Positions 7,421 through 14,438 of a stretch of 64,000 nt of DNA are shown here, one piece after another. Under the pieces are notes generated by a model that was not told where the DNA came from, ran no database searches, and saw only the letters and a list, made by a program, of their open reading frames with translations. This DNA comes from Thermodesulfovibrionia bacterium (lineage in GTDB: Bacteria > Nitrospirota > Thermodesulfovibrionia > UBA6902), in contig JAGVNU010000085.1 of the NCBI GenBank assembly GCA_020053105.1, forward strand, positions 62,001 to 126,000. The letters are read 5' to 3'. The position numbers and the translations under genes are program-made. The first letter of the stretch is position 1. The number at the start of each line of letters is the position of its first letter.

Positions 7421-9043
7421 GTGTCGCTTTCAGGACTTTTTGATATAGGCAAATCAGCTATCTTTGCCAGCCAGACCGCACTAAACGTTGTCAGCAATAA
7501 CATAGCCAATGTCAATACCCCGGGCTACAGCAGACATGAAGCGATTCTTGAAGTTGCCAACCCGGTCCAGATAAAGGGGAACTATATAGGCAGGGGAGTA
7601 GGGAATGTTGATATAAGAAGACACTACGATAATTTTATCCACCTTCAGATTATCGGACAGAATCAGAGTTACGGCAGGTCTTTTGCGCTTGAGCGCGGGT
7701 TAAGCCATATTGAGCAGATATTCAATGAGGCCAAAAACCTGGGTTTGGGAAATTCTCTGAAGGACTATTTTAATGCCTGGCAGGACCTTGCAAACAATCC
7801 TGAGGCACAGCCTCAAAGAACGGTCCTGCTGCAGAAGGCAAATGCATTGGTCCAGACAGCTAAGCAAATGGAAGAAGACACTCTGGATACGCTGAAGGAA
7901 ATCAATAACGATATCGGCAATGTTGTAAATGATATTAATTCACTAACATCTAATATTGCAGTATTAAACGAGAAGATATCTCAGTTGGAGGCCGGGCTCA
8001 GCACGGATGATGCCAGTTATTTCAGGGACCAAAGGGACAGTAGTCTGAATGATCTTGCCGAACTTATGGATTATACCTGGTATGAAGACAATAGCGGTCG
8101 TGTAGAGATTCTTGCCGGAGGTGAAAGTCTTGTAAACCTGCAGGGATCAACTTCTCTTTCCACAGAAATTGATATAGATGGACACAGAAATATATATGCG
8201 AGGGGCAGAGATATAACATCAGTGTTTCAGGAAGGTCAGCTTGGGGGATTTATTGATGTCAGGAGTGATATTGAGACTAACTCTTTGCATGATCTAAGGA
8301 AGCTCATAGCTTCAATATCAAATGAAACGAATATCCTTCACCGTACGGGTTACGGGCTTGATGGTTCAACTAGTAATGACTTTTTTGATGCATTACAGAT
8401 TTATAGCAGTGATGATTCGGCAGCAGGATATGTCTCATCGGCCACTGTAAGCGATGTTGCGGCTCTTACTCTTGACGAATATGACATTAACTTTGTCGAT
8501 GCGGCAAATTACGAAGTATATAACCATCAAACCGGCGCGCTGGTTACATCAGGAGCTTATACTGCTGGGAACACTATCAGTTTTGAGGGGATCGATGTTG
8601 TAATTGACGGTGCCCCTGCAGCGGATGACACCTTTTTAATCAGTCCGCTTAGTGAAGTAATTACTAATTTTGATGTAGCCTTAACAGATACGCAGAAGAT
8701 AGCCGCGGCTTCTTCGAATCTAAATCTTCCCGGTGATAATACTAAAGCGTTGGAGATGGTGCAGTTATCTCAAGATGATGTTACAGAACTGAGCAATGCT
8801 ACATTTGAAGGGTATTACAACGGGATTGTTTCCGATATCGGCATTATGAGCAAAGCTGCCTCGGACAGTCTTACATATGATGACAATCTGCGTTTCGAAC
8901 TGGAAAAGAAAAGGGACGAGGTGTCAGGGGTGTCCCTGGATGAAGAGGCAGCCAACCTTATCAGGTATCAACGTATGTATGAAGCCGGGGCAAAAATTAT
9001 TAAAATAACAGATGAACTTATGGAGATGATAATTAACTTATGA
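7421..9043 (+). CDS. flgK: Hook-filament junction protein FlgK (HAP1)
   Basis: 540 aa, GTG start preceded by AAAGGAG. The N-terminus (SLSGLFDIGKSAIFASQTALNVVSNNIANVNTPGYSR) and C-terminus (VSGVSLDEEAANLIRYQRMYEAGAKIIKITDELMEMIINL) are strong FlgK signatures. A middle insert (about residues 330-410) with the motif ANYEVYNHQTGALVTSGAYTAGN is the surface-exposed FlgK subdomain. It forms the first junction zone between hook and filament. The 4-nt overlap with flgL suggests coupled translation. Confidence 0.96.
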   Translation: MSLSGLFDIGKSAIFASQTALNVVSNNIANVNTPGYSRHEAILEVANPVQIKGNYIGRGVGNVDIRRHYDNFIHLQIIGQNQSYGRSFALERGLSHIEQIFNEAKNLGLGNSLKDYFNAWQDLANNPEAQPQRTVLLQKANALVQTAKQMEEDTLDTLKEINNDIGNVVNDINSLTSNIAVLNEKISQLEAGLSTDDASYFRDQRDSSLNDLAELMDYTWYEDNSGRVEILAGGESLVNLQGSTSLSTEIDIDGHRNIYARGRDITSVFQEGQLGGFIDVRSDIETNSLHDLRKLIASISNETNILHRTGYGLDGSTSNDFFDALQIYSSDDSAAGYVSSATVSDVAALTLDEYDINFVDAANYEVYNHQTGALVTSGAYTAGNTISFEGIDVVIDGAPAADDTFLISPLSEVITNFDVALTDTQKIAAASSNLNLPGDNTKALEMVQLSQDDVTELSNATFEGYYNGIVSDIGIMSKAASDSLTYDDNLRFELEKKRDEVSGVSLDEEAANLIRYQRMYEAGAKIIKITDELMEMIINL

Positions 9044-9915
9044 GGATTACAACCTTCACAATATTTAATCAACTTGTTAGGTCGGTTAATGACAATTTAA
9101 GGTCCCTGTCCAAGTCTAACAATGAACTTTCAACGGGGAAAAAAATTAACAACCCTTCAGACGATGTATCAGGTATGATGAAGGTTATGGACTATAAGGT
9201 GAGTATCAATGAGATTGAGCAATATAAGCGGAATATTGATGAGGCTGAAGCGCATCTGGGTTTCGCCGATACAACCATGTCGACTGTTACAGCTGTACTT
9301 GATAAAGCAAGGGAGCTTGCTGTTCTAGGGGCTTCAGGCGCGGCTGAAAGAGATAAAGCTGCATCAGAAGTCGCCCAGTTAAGAGACCAATTGACCAGCT
9401 TGGCTAACAGCAAATTCAGGAACAAATATATCTTTTCGGGATATGCAACCGACACACAATCATTTGACGCGGGGTTCATCTATCAGGGTGACTCAGGCGA
9501 GATTAATGTAATGACTGACAGTAGTGCGACTGTGGCGATGAATATTCCCGGTGATCAGGTATTCAGTTCAGGTGGTGACACATATATGAAAACTCTTGAT
9601 AATTTTTATAATGCTCTAATGGATCCCGACAGTGAGCCAGCGGACATATCAGCATTTATTGATGAATTCGAGAATGCGCTTGATCAGGTAGCAAATGTCC
9701 GCGCTGATATTGGTGGAAGACTAAACAATCTTGAAGACCGCAAAAGTAATCTGGAGGACAGGAATTTTACGTTAAAAACGTATCTCTCGGAAGTCGAAGA
9801 TACTGATCTTGCGAGCACAATAAGCGAAATATCAAAAACAGAAGTGGCTCTTCAGTCACTGAGACAATCAGGTGCGCAGGTTTTATCACAGTCGTTGCTG
9901 GATTTCTTAAAGTAA
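9040..9915 (+). CDS. flgL: Hook-filament junction protein FlgL (HAP3)
   Basis: 291 aa, flagellin-like at both ends. The N-terminus has LRSLSKSNNELSTGKKINNPSDDVSGMMKVMDYKVSINEIEQYKRNIDEAE. The KYIFSGYATDTQSF motif near residue 130 is typical of FlgL. The C-terminal helix ends TEVALQSLRQSGAQVLSQSLLDFLK. It forms the second junction layer on which flagellin polymerises. It is the last gene of the flgM operon; a hairpin-like sequence follows before csrA. Confidence 0.95.
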   Translation: MRITTFTIFNQLVRSVNDNLRSLSKSNNELSTGKKINNPSDDVSGMMKVMDYKVSINEIEQYKRNIDEAEAHLGFADTTMSTVTAVLDKARELAVLGASGAAERDKAASEVAQLRDQLTSLANSKFRNKYIFSGYATDTQSFDAGFIYQGDSGEINVMTDSSATVAMNIPGDQVFSSGGDTYMKTLDNFYNALMDPDSEPADISAFIDEFENALDQVANVRADIGGRLNNLEDRKSNLEDRNFTLKTYLSEVEDTDLASTISEISKTEVALQSLRQSGAQVLSQSLLDFLK

Positions 9916-9919
9916 AAAA

Positions 9920-9971
9920 AGGGATTAGGTATTGTAGATGGGATCAGTTTTTTTCTGAACCCATAATCCCT
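9920..9971 (+). terminator. Imperfect hairpin between flgL and csrA
   Basis: ATGGGATCAG (9938-9947) pairs with CTGAACCCAT (9955-9964) with one A-A mismatch around a loop of seven T residues. Outer arms AGGGATTA (9920-9927) and TAATCCCT (9964-9971) can extend or compete with it. No T-tract follows, so it may be a weak terminator, attenuator or mRNA-end stabiliser. Confidence 0.4.
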
Positions 9972-9993
9972 GATCACCGAAGAAGGAGGCAGG

Positions 9994-10224
9994 ATGCTGG
10001 TATTGACAAGGAAGTCAGATGAATCGATTAAACTCGGCGATGATATCACTATTACAATCGTAGAGGTAAAAGGAAATTCTGTAAGGCTGGGAATAGAGGC
10101 CCCTTCAGGTCTGAGGATATACAGAAAAGAATTATACGAAAAGATTAAAGAAGAAAATTACAGGGCATCAAATCTCTTCATGGACGAATTTGCAAAAATC
10201 AATAAAGCGTTGAGGTCAAAATGA
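9994..10224 (+). CDS. csrA: Carbon storage regulator CsrA
   Basis: 76 aa RNA-binding regulator. The N-terminus MLVLTRKSDESIKLGDDITITIVEVKGNSVRLGIEAPSGLRIYRKELYEKI is the full CsrA fold, including the RNA-contacting first strand (LTRK) and the second RNA-binding strand with its conserved Arg (GLRIYRKELY). The C-terminal tail (about 22 residues) is longer than in E. coli, as in FliW-regulated CsrA proteins. It starts behind GAAGGAGG and overlaps fliW by 4 nt. Its expected target is the flagellin leader immediately downstream, where four AAGGA cores occur. Confidence 0.97.
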   Translation: MLVLTRKSDESIKLGDDITITIVEVKGNSVRLGIEAPSGLRIYRKELYEKIKEENYRASNLFMDEFAKINKALRSK

Positions 10225-10631
10225 TAAAGTTAAATACTTCAAGATTCGGCTTACTGGAAGTTAAGGAAGAAAAGATCATTAATTTCCCATCGGGTCTCGT
10301 AGGCCTGCCAAGTCTTAACAAGTTCATTCTAATAGACCACAAAGATACCCCGCTTAAATGGCTGCAGGCCATAGATGATCCTGACATAGCGTTTATCGTT
10401 GTCTCGCCTTCGTTAATTATTGCGGAGTATTCCCTGGACCTGGATAAATCAGTAAAACAATATATTCAACTTGAAAATGAAGATGACCTTGCCGTGCTTG
10501 TGACCATGAGAGTGAATGGAGAAGATGTAATTGCCAACTTTCAGGGCCCTATAGTTATTAACTCCCGTGCCATGAAAGGTGTCCAGGTGGTATTGGACCG
10601 GCCTGGTAAATCATCTCAGGTAGTAGTATAG
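10221..10631 (+). CDS. fliW: Flagellar assembly factor FliW, CsrA antagonist
   Basis: 136 aa. It has the FliW signature FPSGLVGLPSLNKFILIDHKDTPLKWLQAIDDPDIAFIVVSP (about residues 23-64) and the family ending RAMKGVQVVLDRPGKSSQVVV. In Bacillus FliW binds CsrA and flagellin in exclusive complexes, linking flagellin secretion to flagellin translation. Translation is probably coupled to csrA by the ATGA overlap. The gene lies directly upstream of fliC, so the three partners are contiguous. Confidence 0.95.
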   Translation: MIKLNTSRFGLLEVKEEKIINFPSGLVGLPSLNKFILIDHKDTPLKWLQAIDDPDIAFIVVSPSLIIAEYSLDLDKSVKQYIQLENEDDLAVLVTMRVNGEDVIANFQGPIVINSRAMKGVQVVLDRPGKSSQVVV

Positions 10632-10812
10632 GTAACTCCTCTTTCCTCGTTTTATCGATTATTGACCCACCCCTTCATTTTACATCGTGCTTTATACCCA
10701 CACTGGCTTAAAAAGATCCAGATGACGTCATTATATTTATCCTGTCTTAGCGACTGATTAGAGTGAAGTTACCATCTTCCTTGAATTGGAAAAAATATTT
10801 ACAACTATTTAC

Positions 10813-10839
10813 TAAAGTTTTATTTAAGCGTGCCGATAT
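10813..10839 (+). promoter_or_regulatory. Sigma-28 promoter for fliC
   Basis: TAAAGTTT at 10813-10820 is a perfect -35 match; 11 nt follow, then GCCGATAT at 10832-10839 (7 of 8). Predicted start of transcription is near 10846, giving a leader of about 220 nt before the fliC ATG. The 180 bp between fliW and this promoter hold no other feature I can support. Confidence 0.88.
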
Positions 10840-10880
10840 ATTACTTAAAGGAAATAAAGGTGCTGGTCAAGAAAGGAGTG

Positions 10881-10943
10881 ATGATGAATAATTGGAGTGT
10901 AAAAGCAGCAAAACTGCCAGGGCGCTTCAATGAAATGACCTAA
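10881..10943 (+). CDS. Leader ORF in the fliC 5' untranslated region, 20 aa
   Basis: A double ATG (ATGATG) at 10881 follows AAAGGAG with near-ideal spacing and opens a 20-codon frame ending TAA at 10943, beginning MMNNWSVKAAKLPGR. It lies wholly inside the predicted fliC leader, before two hairpins. Its ribosome binding site contains an AAGGA core. It could be a leader peptide whose translation influences downstream folding, or a chance ORF. The strong site is the main evidence. Confidence 0.45.
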   Translation: MMNNWSVKAAKLPGRFNEMT

Positions 10944-10960
10944 ATCCTTAAACTTTTTAA

Positions 10961-11058
10961 AGCAGGCATCAGCCTGCTCAAACTGGCAAGGACGCCAGTG
11001 AAAGTCGGGGGTCGGGACAGAGAATATGTCCAAAGACGTCTGACAAAAATCAAGGAGG
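10961..11058 (+). promoter_or_regulatory. fliC leader hairpins with CsrA-type binding sites
   Basis: A 7-bp stem with a 4-nt loop lies at 10961-10978. A second stem, ACTGGC (10982-10987) with GCCAGT (10994-10999), presents AAGGAC as its six-base loop, the geometry preferred by CsrA. The fliC ribosome binding site CAAGGAGG (11051-11058) carries another AAGGA. Together with sites at 10848-10852 and 10873-10877 this makes four cores in one leader, as expected for CsrA repression released by FliW. Confidence 0.65.
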
Positions 11059-11064
11059 AACACC

Positions 11065-11913
11065 ATGGGTTTAATAGTTAACACAAATCTTCTCTCTCTG
11101 AATGCTCAGAGAAACATCAAGAACACTCAAACCGGCCTCGGATCAGCAGTTGAAAGATTATCTTCAGGACTTCGGATCAATTCAGCAAAAGATGATGCTG
11201 CAGGAATGGCCATCTCGATGAAATTGACTGCTCATGTCAGAAGTTTAAACCAGGCTGTAAGAAATGCACAGGATGGTATCTCTATTGTGCAGACCGCAGA
11301 AGGCGGGATGAATGAAGTTCACAATATCCTTACCAGGATGAGAGAGCTTTCTCAGCAGGCCGCTACCGGCGTGTTGGCAACTTCCGATAGAGCAGCTCTG
11401 AACCAGGAGTTCCAGGACCTCAAGAGTGAAATTACGAGAATTTCCGACACTACAGAATTCAACGGTTTGAAACTGTTAGACGGATCTCTGAGCGCCGCCG
11501 GGGTATCATTACAGGTTGGTATAAATAATTCTGCAAATGACAGGATTGCGGTCAGTGGAGGGTCATTCGGAGATATTGATGCAGCATCCCTCGGACTTAA
11601 CGCGGCAGGTGTATCAAGTATTGATAATGTAACATCCGCACAGTCAATGTTGACTGTGGTTGACAGTGCTATCGGAACAGTTTCTACAAGAAGAGGTAAT
11701 TTGGGCGCTGTTCAGAACAGGCTTGGAAGTACCATTTCAAACCTTGAGATTGCAGCTGAGAACCTGTCAGCAGCTAATTCAAGAATTAAGGACGCTGATT
11801 TCGCAATTGAAACAGCAAACCTTACAAGGAGCCAGATAATACTGCAGGCTGGAGTTGCCGTTCTTTCACAGGCAAATACAATTCCGCAGTATGCTCTCCA
11901 GTTATTGTCGTAA
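11065..11913 (+). CDS. fliC: Flagellin FliC
   Basis: 282 aa, a minimal flagellin. The conserved D0/D1 N-terminus (MGLIVNTNLLSLNAQRNIKNTQTGLGSAVERLSSGLRINSAKDDAAGMAIS) and C-terminus (SNLEIAAENLSAANSRIKDADFAIETANLTRSQIILQAGVAVLSQANTIPQYALQLLS) make up most of the protein. The variable outer region is very short (about residues 165-200), so surface variation probably depends on glycosylation, for which large enzymes are encoded downstream. It is expressed from a sigma-28 promoter with a regulated leader and followed by a strong hairpin. Confidence 0.97.
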   Translation: MGLIVNTNLLSLNAQRNIKNTQTGLGSAVERLSSGLRINSAKDDAAGMAISMKLTAHVRSLNQAVRNAQDGISIVQTAEGGMNEVHNILTRMRELSQQAATGVLATSDRAALNQEFQDLKSEITRISDTTEFNGLKLLDGSLSAAGVSLQVGINNSANDRIAVSGGSFGDIDAASLGLNAAGVSSIDNVTSAQSMLTVVDSAIGTVSTRRGNLGAVQNRLGSTISNLEIAAENLSAANSRIKDADFAIETANLTRSQIILQAGVAVLSQANTIPQYALQLLS

Positions 11914-11930
11914 AGTCTTTAATGGACCAA

Positions 11931-11967
11931 CAATCAGGGGCAGGGGTATTGCCCTTGCCCCTGATTG
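11931..11967 (+). terminator. Long hairpin after fliC
   Basis: CAATCAGGGGCAGGGG (11931-11946) pairs with CCCTTGCCCCTGATTG (11952-11967) across a 5-nt loop, 16 pairs with one G-U. Only a weak A/T run follows, so it may act as a partial terminator and as a 3' stabiliser for abundant flagellin mRNA while allowing read-through to flaG-fliD-fliS. Its left arm and loop also spell a sigma-54-like GGGCAG-N5-TTGCCC, probably by coincidence. Confidence 0.65.
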
Positions 11968-11999
11968 ATTAAAAATTAGGGGGCAGGGAGTGATATAAA

Positions 12000-12362
12000 A
12001 TGATAAGTGGCATAGTCAGACAAGAAAATCTGGAGAATGTGCCAGTTGCTGAGATAAAGAACCGCAAATTCTTGGAGGCTCAAAAGGCAGAGGATAAACA
12101 GCAAAAGGCATCTGACGCTCAAGATTTTACAGAAGACGAACATATTGAAACAAAAGATGCGATGGGAAGAATTGAACAGGCGGCTATTTTATTCAATAGA
12201 AAGATACGCCTCGAACTGGAAGAGGAACTCGATATTATGATCGTGAAGGTAATAGACAGTGAAACCGAAGAGGTCATACGTCAAATACCGCCGGAAGAAC
12301 TTGTAGAGCTTTCAAGAAACGCGAAAGATTTAAAAGGTCTCCTGATAAACAAGGAGGGATGA
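12000..12362 (+). CDS. flaG: FlaG family flagellar protein
   Basis: 120 aa. The C-terminal half has the FlaG pattern (AAILFNRKIRLELEEELDIMIVKVIDSETEEVIRQIPPEELVELSRNAKDLKGLLINKEG). The N-terminal half is a charged, probably flexible segment. FlaG proteins influence filament length, but the mechanism is unclear. It lies between fliC and fliD, the usual place, and one base separates it from fliD. Confidence 0.88.
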   Translation: MISGIVRQENLENVPVAEIKNRKFLEAQKAEDKQQKASDAQDFTEDEHIETKDAMGRIEQAAILFNRKIRLELEEELDIMIVKVIDSETEEVIRQIPPEELVELSRNAKDLKGLLINKEG

Positions 12363-12363
12363 A

Positions 12364-13734
12364 ATGTCGAGTTTTACTATTGGTGGCCTAAATACCGGGA
12401 TAGACTACAATGATCTGATCTCTAAATTAATGGAGGTCAGGCGCCAGCCCATAACGATATTAGAGAGCAAAATAACAAAATATAGTGATAGAATGAGTTC
12501 CTACAGTGAACTTTCTTCAAAACTATCATCTTTAAAAAGTGCAGCGGACAAACTGAAATACTCTTACAGTTTTTATGTGAATAATACGACTGTAAGTGAT
12601 GAAACCGTTCTGGATGCTACAGCAAGCGGCACTGCGTCAGTCGGAAATTATTCTGTAGCCGTTACGACATTGGCATCGGAGGAAAAGGAAGCGCATAGCG
12701 GGACCGGCTTAACAGCTTCTTCCGATATCGTGAACAACAGCGGCGGTGACATGGTCTTTCAATACACATATGCCGGGACCCAAAGATCACTGACGGTAGC
12801 AAACGGGACCACGCTTGACGGTCTTAAGAACCTTATTAATAATGATGCAAGCAACCCGGGTGTTACAGCTACAACAGTTAATGACGGCACAAACTATCGT
12901 CTGATAGTCACGGGGAATGAAACCGGGTCTGCTAAATCAATAACGATTGATGCCGGCACCACTCTGGATGGCAATAACAGCACTGTTAATTTCACTGCGG
13001 CCACCTTTACTCAAAATAAGGCGGCGGCCAACGCGGTTTTTAGTGTTGACGGTCTGTCTATCTCAAGGAGCACAAACTCCGTTTCGGATGTGATAACAGG
13101 CCTGACTATAAATCTAAAAAAGAATTTGTCTTCGGCTACTGTAACGGTAGCGGCAGATACTGCCTCAATCAAGGAACAGATCAATGATTTTGTTAGTGCA
13201 TATAATGATGTAATGTCGTTTATTAAAACAAATACGGCATATGATTCTGCCACGGGCAACAGCGGAATACTTTCCGGTGAGGGGACCGCAAGAAGTATAC
13301 AGAACAGAATTAGAGATATTGCATCAAGCAGTGTATCAGGACTTTCAGGCAGCTTGAGTATGCTTGCTGAAATCGGAATAACCACAGATTACAAAACCGG
13401 GGATCTTGTAATAAACAGCGCTACACTGGATACAAAACTTGGGTCTAACCTGGATGATATTGCGGAGATGTTTAAAGACAGCTCTAACGGTATTGCAACG
13501 CAGATTTATGACTATATAGGAGATCTCACGAGTTTGGTTGACGGAGCAATAACATTAAGGAAGGACGGATTAAGTGATATTATCAAGGACATCACTGATA
13601 CAATCAGGAACATGGAATTCCGTCTTGATAAAGCGGAAAATGATATGGTCAGACAGTTCACGGCATTGGAAAAGCTTGTCGGTAACTATAACTCTATCGG
13701 CAATTACCTGAGCAATTTTTCAACTAAGGCATAG
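12364..13734 (+). CDS. fliD: Flagellar filament cap protein FliD (HAP2)
   Basis: 456 aa. The N-terminus SSFTIGGLNTGIDYNDLISKLMEVRRQPITILESKI is the FliD_N motif, and the C-terminal domain (RDIASSSVSGLSGSLSMLAEIGITTDYKTGDLVINSATLDTKL then MVRQFTALEKLVGNYNSIGNYLSNF) is FliD_C. The Thr/Ser/Asn-rich middle (about residues 80-260) is the exposed head domain. It caps the filament tip and guides flagellin insertion. It is the middle gene of flaG-fliD-fliS. Confidence 0.96.
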   Translation: MSSFTIGGLNTGIDYNDLISKLMEVRRQPITILESKITKYSDRMSSYSELSSKLSSLKSAADKLKYSYSFYVNNTTVSDETVLDATASGTASVGNYSVAVTTLASEEKEAHSGTGLTASSDIVNNSGGDMVFQYTYAGTQRSLTVANGTTLDGLKNLINNDASNPGVTATTVNDGTNYRLIVTGNETGSAKSITIDAGTTLDGNNSTVNFTAATFTQNKAAANAVFSVDGLSISRSTNSVSDVITGLTINLKKNLSSATVTVAADTASIKEQINDFVSAYNDVMSFIKTNTAYDSATGNSGILSGEGTARSIQNRIRDIASSSVSGLSGSLSMLAEIGITTDYKTGDLVINSATLDTKLGSNLDDIAEMFKDSSNGIATQIYDYIGDLTSLVDGAITLRKDGLSDIIKDITDTIRNMEFRLDKAENDMVRQFTALEKLVGNYNSIGNYLSNFSTKA

Positions 13735-13745
13735 GAGGCAAAAAG

Positions 13746-14144
13746 GTGGATATCACGCAATACAAAAAAACGGTTCTTGTAACTTCAGACAGGGTTCAGA
13801 TTGTTTATATGCTATATGAAGGCGCGCTAAACCATCTTAAGATCGCCAGAAGAAAGATAGAAAACGGCGACATCGTATCAAAGGGACATCATTTTTCAAA
13901 AGCAACATTAATTATAAGTGAGCTTTCAAACGTATTGGACATGGAAAGAGGCGGAGAGATTTCAAGAAATCTCAGGAGTCTTTATGAATATGTTCTTCAG
14001 CGTCTCCTTTATGCCAATCTCAATAATGACATTACTGCTATCGAAGATTCAGAACGGGTCATTGAAACGTTGAAAAGCGGCTGGAAAGAGATGATGGAAG
14101 GACTTAAACAAAAGCAGCAGTCCATGGTTAAAGTAGGCGCCTGA
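13746..14144 (+). CDS. fliS: Flagellin export chaperone FliS, copy 1
   Basis: 132 aa, GTG start behind AGGAGG. It has FliS features: SDRVQIVYMLYEGALNHLKIARRKIENGD (about residues 16-44), ISRNLRSLYEYVLQRLLYANLNND, and a C-terminal TLKSGWKEMMEG helix. FliS binds the flagellin C-terminus in the cytoplasm and prevents early polymerisation. A second, divergent fliS lies at 50237, so this genome may pair different chaperones with different flagellins or conditions. Confidence 0.94.
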   Translation: MDITQYKKTVLVTSDRVQIVYMLYEGALNHLKIARRKIENGDIVSKGHHFSKATLIISELSNVLDMERGGEISRNLRSLYEYVLQRLLYANLNNDITAIEDSERVIETLKSGWKEMMEGLKQKQQSMVKVGA

Positions 14145-14334
14145 TCAGGATTAGATAGCAAGTTGCATTAGTTATTCCAATATATTCGTCACAATATTGA
14201 CGGCATAATTCGATATCTAATATCAATGGATATTATTCTATTAATATTTATCTGAAATAAAAAACCTCATTTTATCGATTAGTTAAAGACCTCTTTCCCT
14301 ACCTATACATAAATATCTTAATATCAACTGATTT

Positions 14335-14351
14335 AGGCAAGGTAGTTGCTT
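14335..14351 (+). promoter_or_regulatory. Sigma-54-like promoter before the methyltransferase-GT4-TPR gene
   Basis: AGGCAA-GGTAG-TTGCTT matches the sigma-54 consensus TGGCAC-N5-TTGCW, with GG and GC separated by exactly 10 nt. The start would fall near 14361, 78 nt before the chosen ATG. A nearly identical element precedes the second fliS (50159-50175). The remaining part of the 14145-14438 gap is AT-rich and holds nothing else I can support. Confidence 0.5.
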
Positions 14352-14438
14352 GATATGACTGTGTGATGGCCGCTATTGTAATTATTAATCGATAGCTATG
14401 CTGATAGTTACAAAAAATTGCCGGAGGGGAAGATATCA

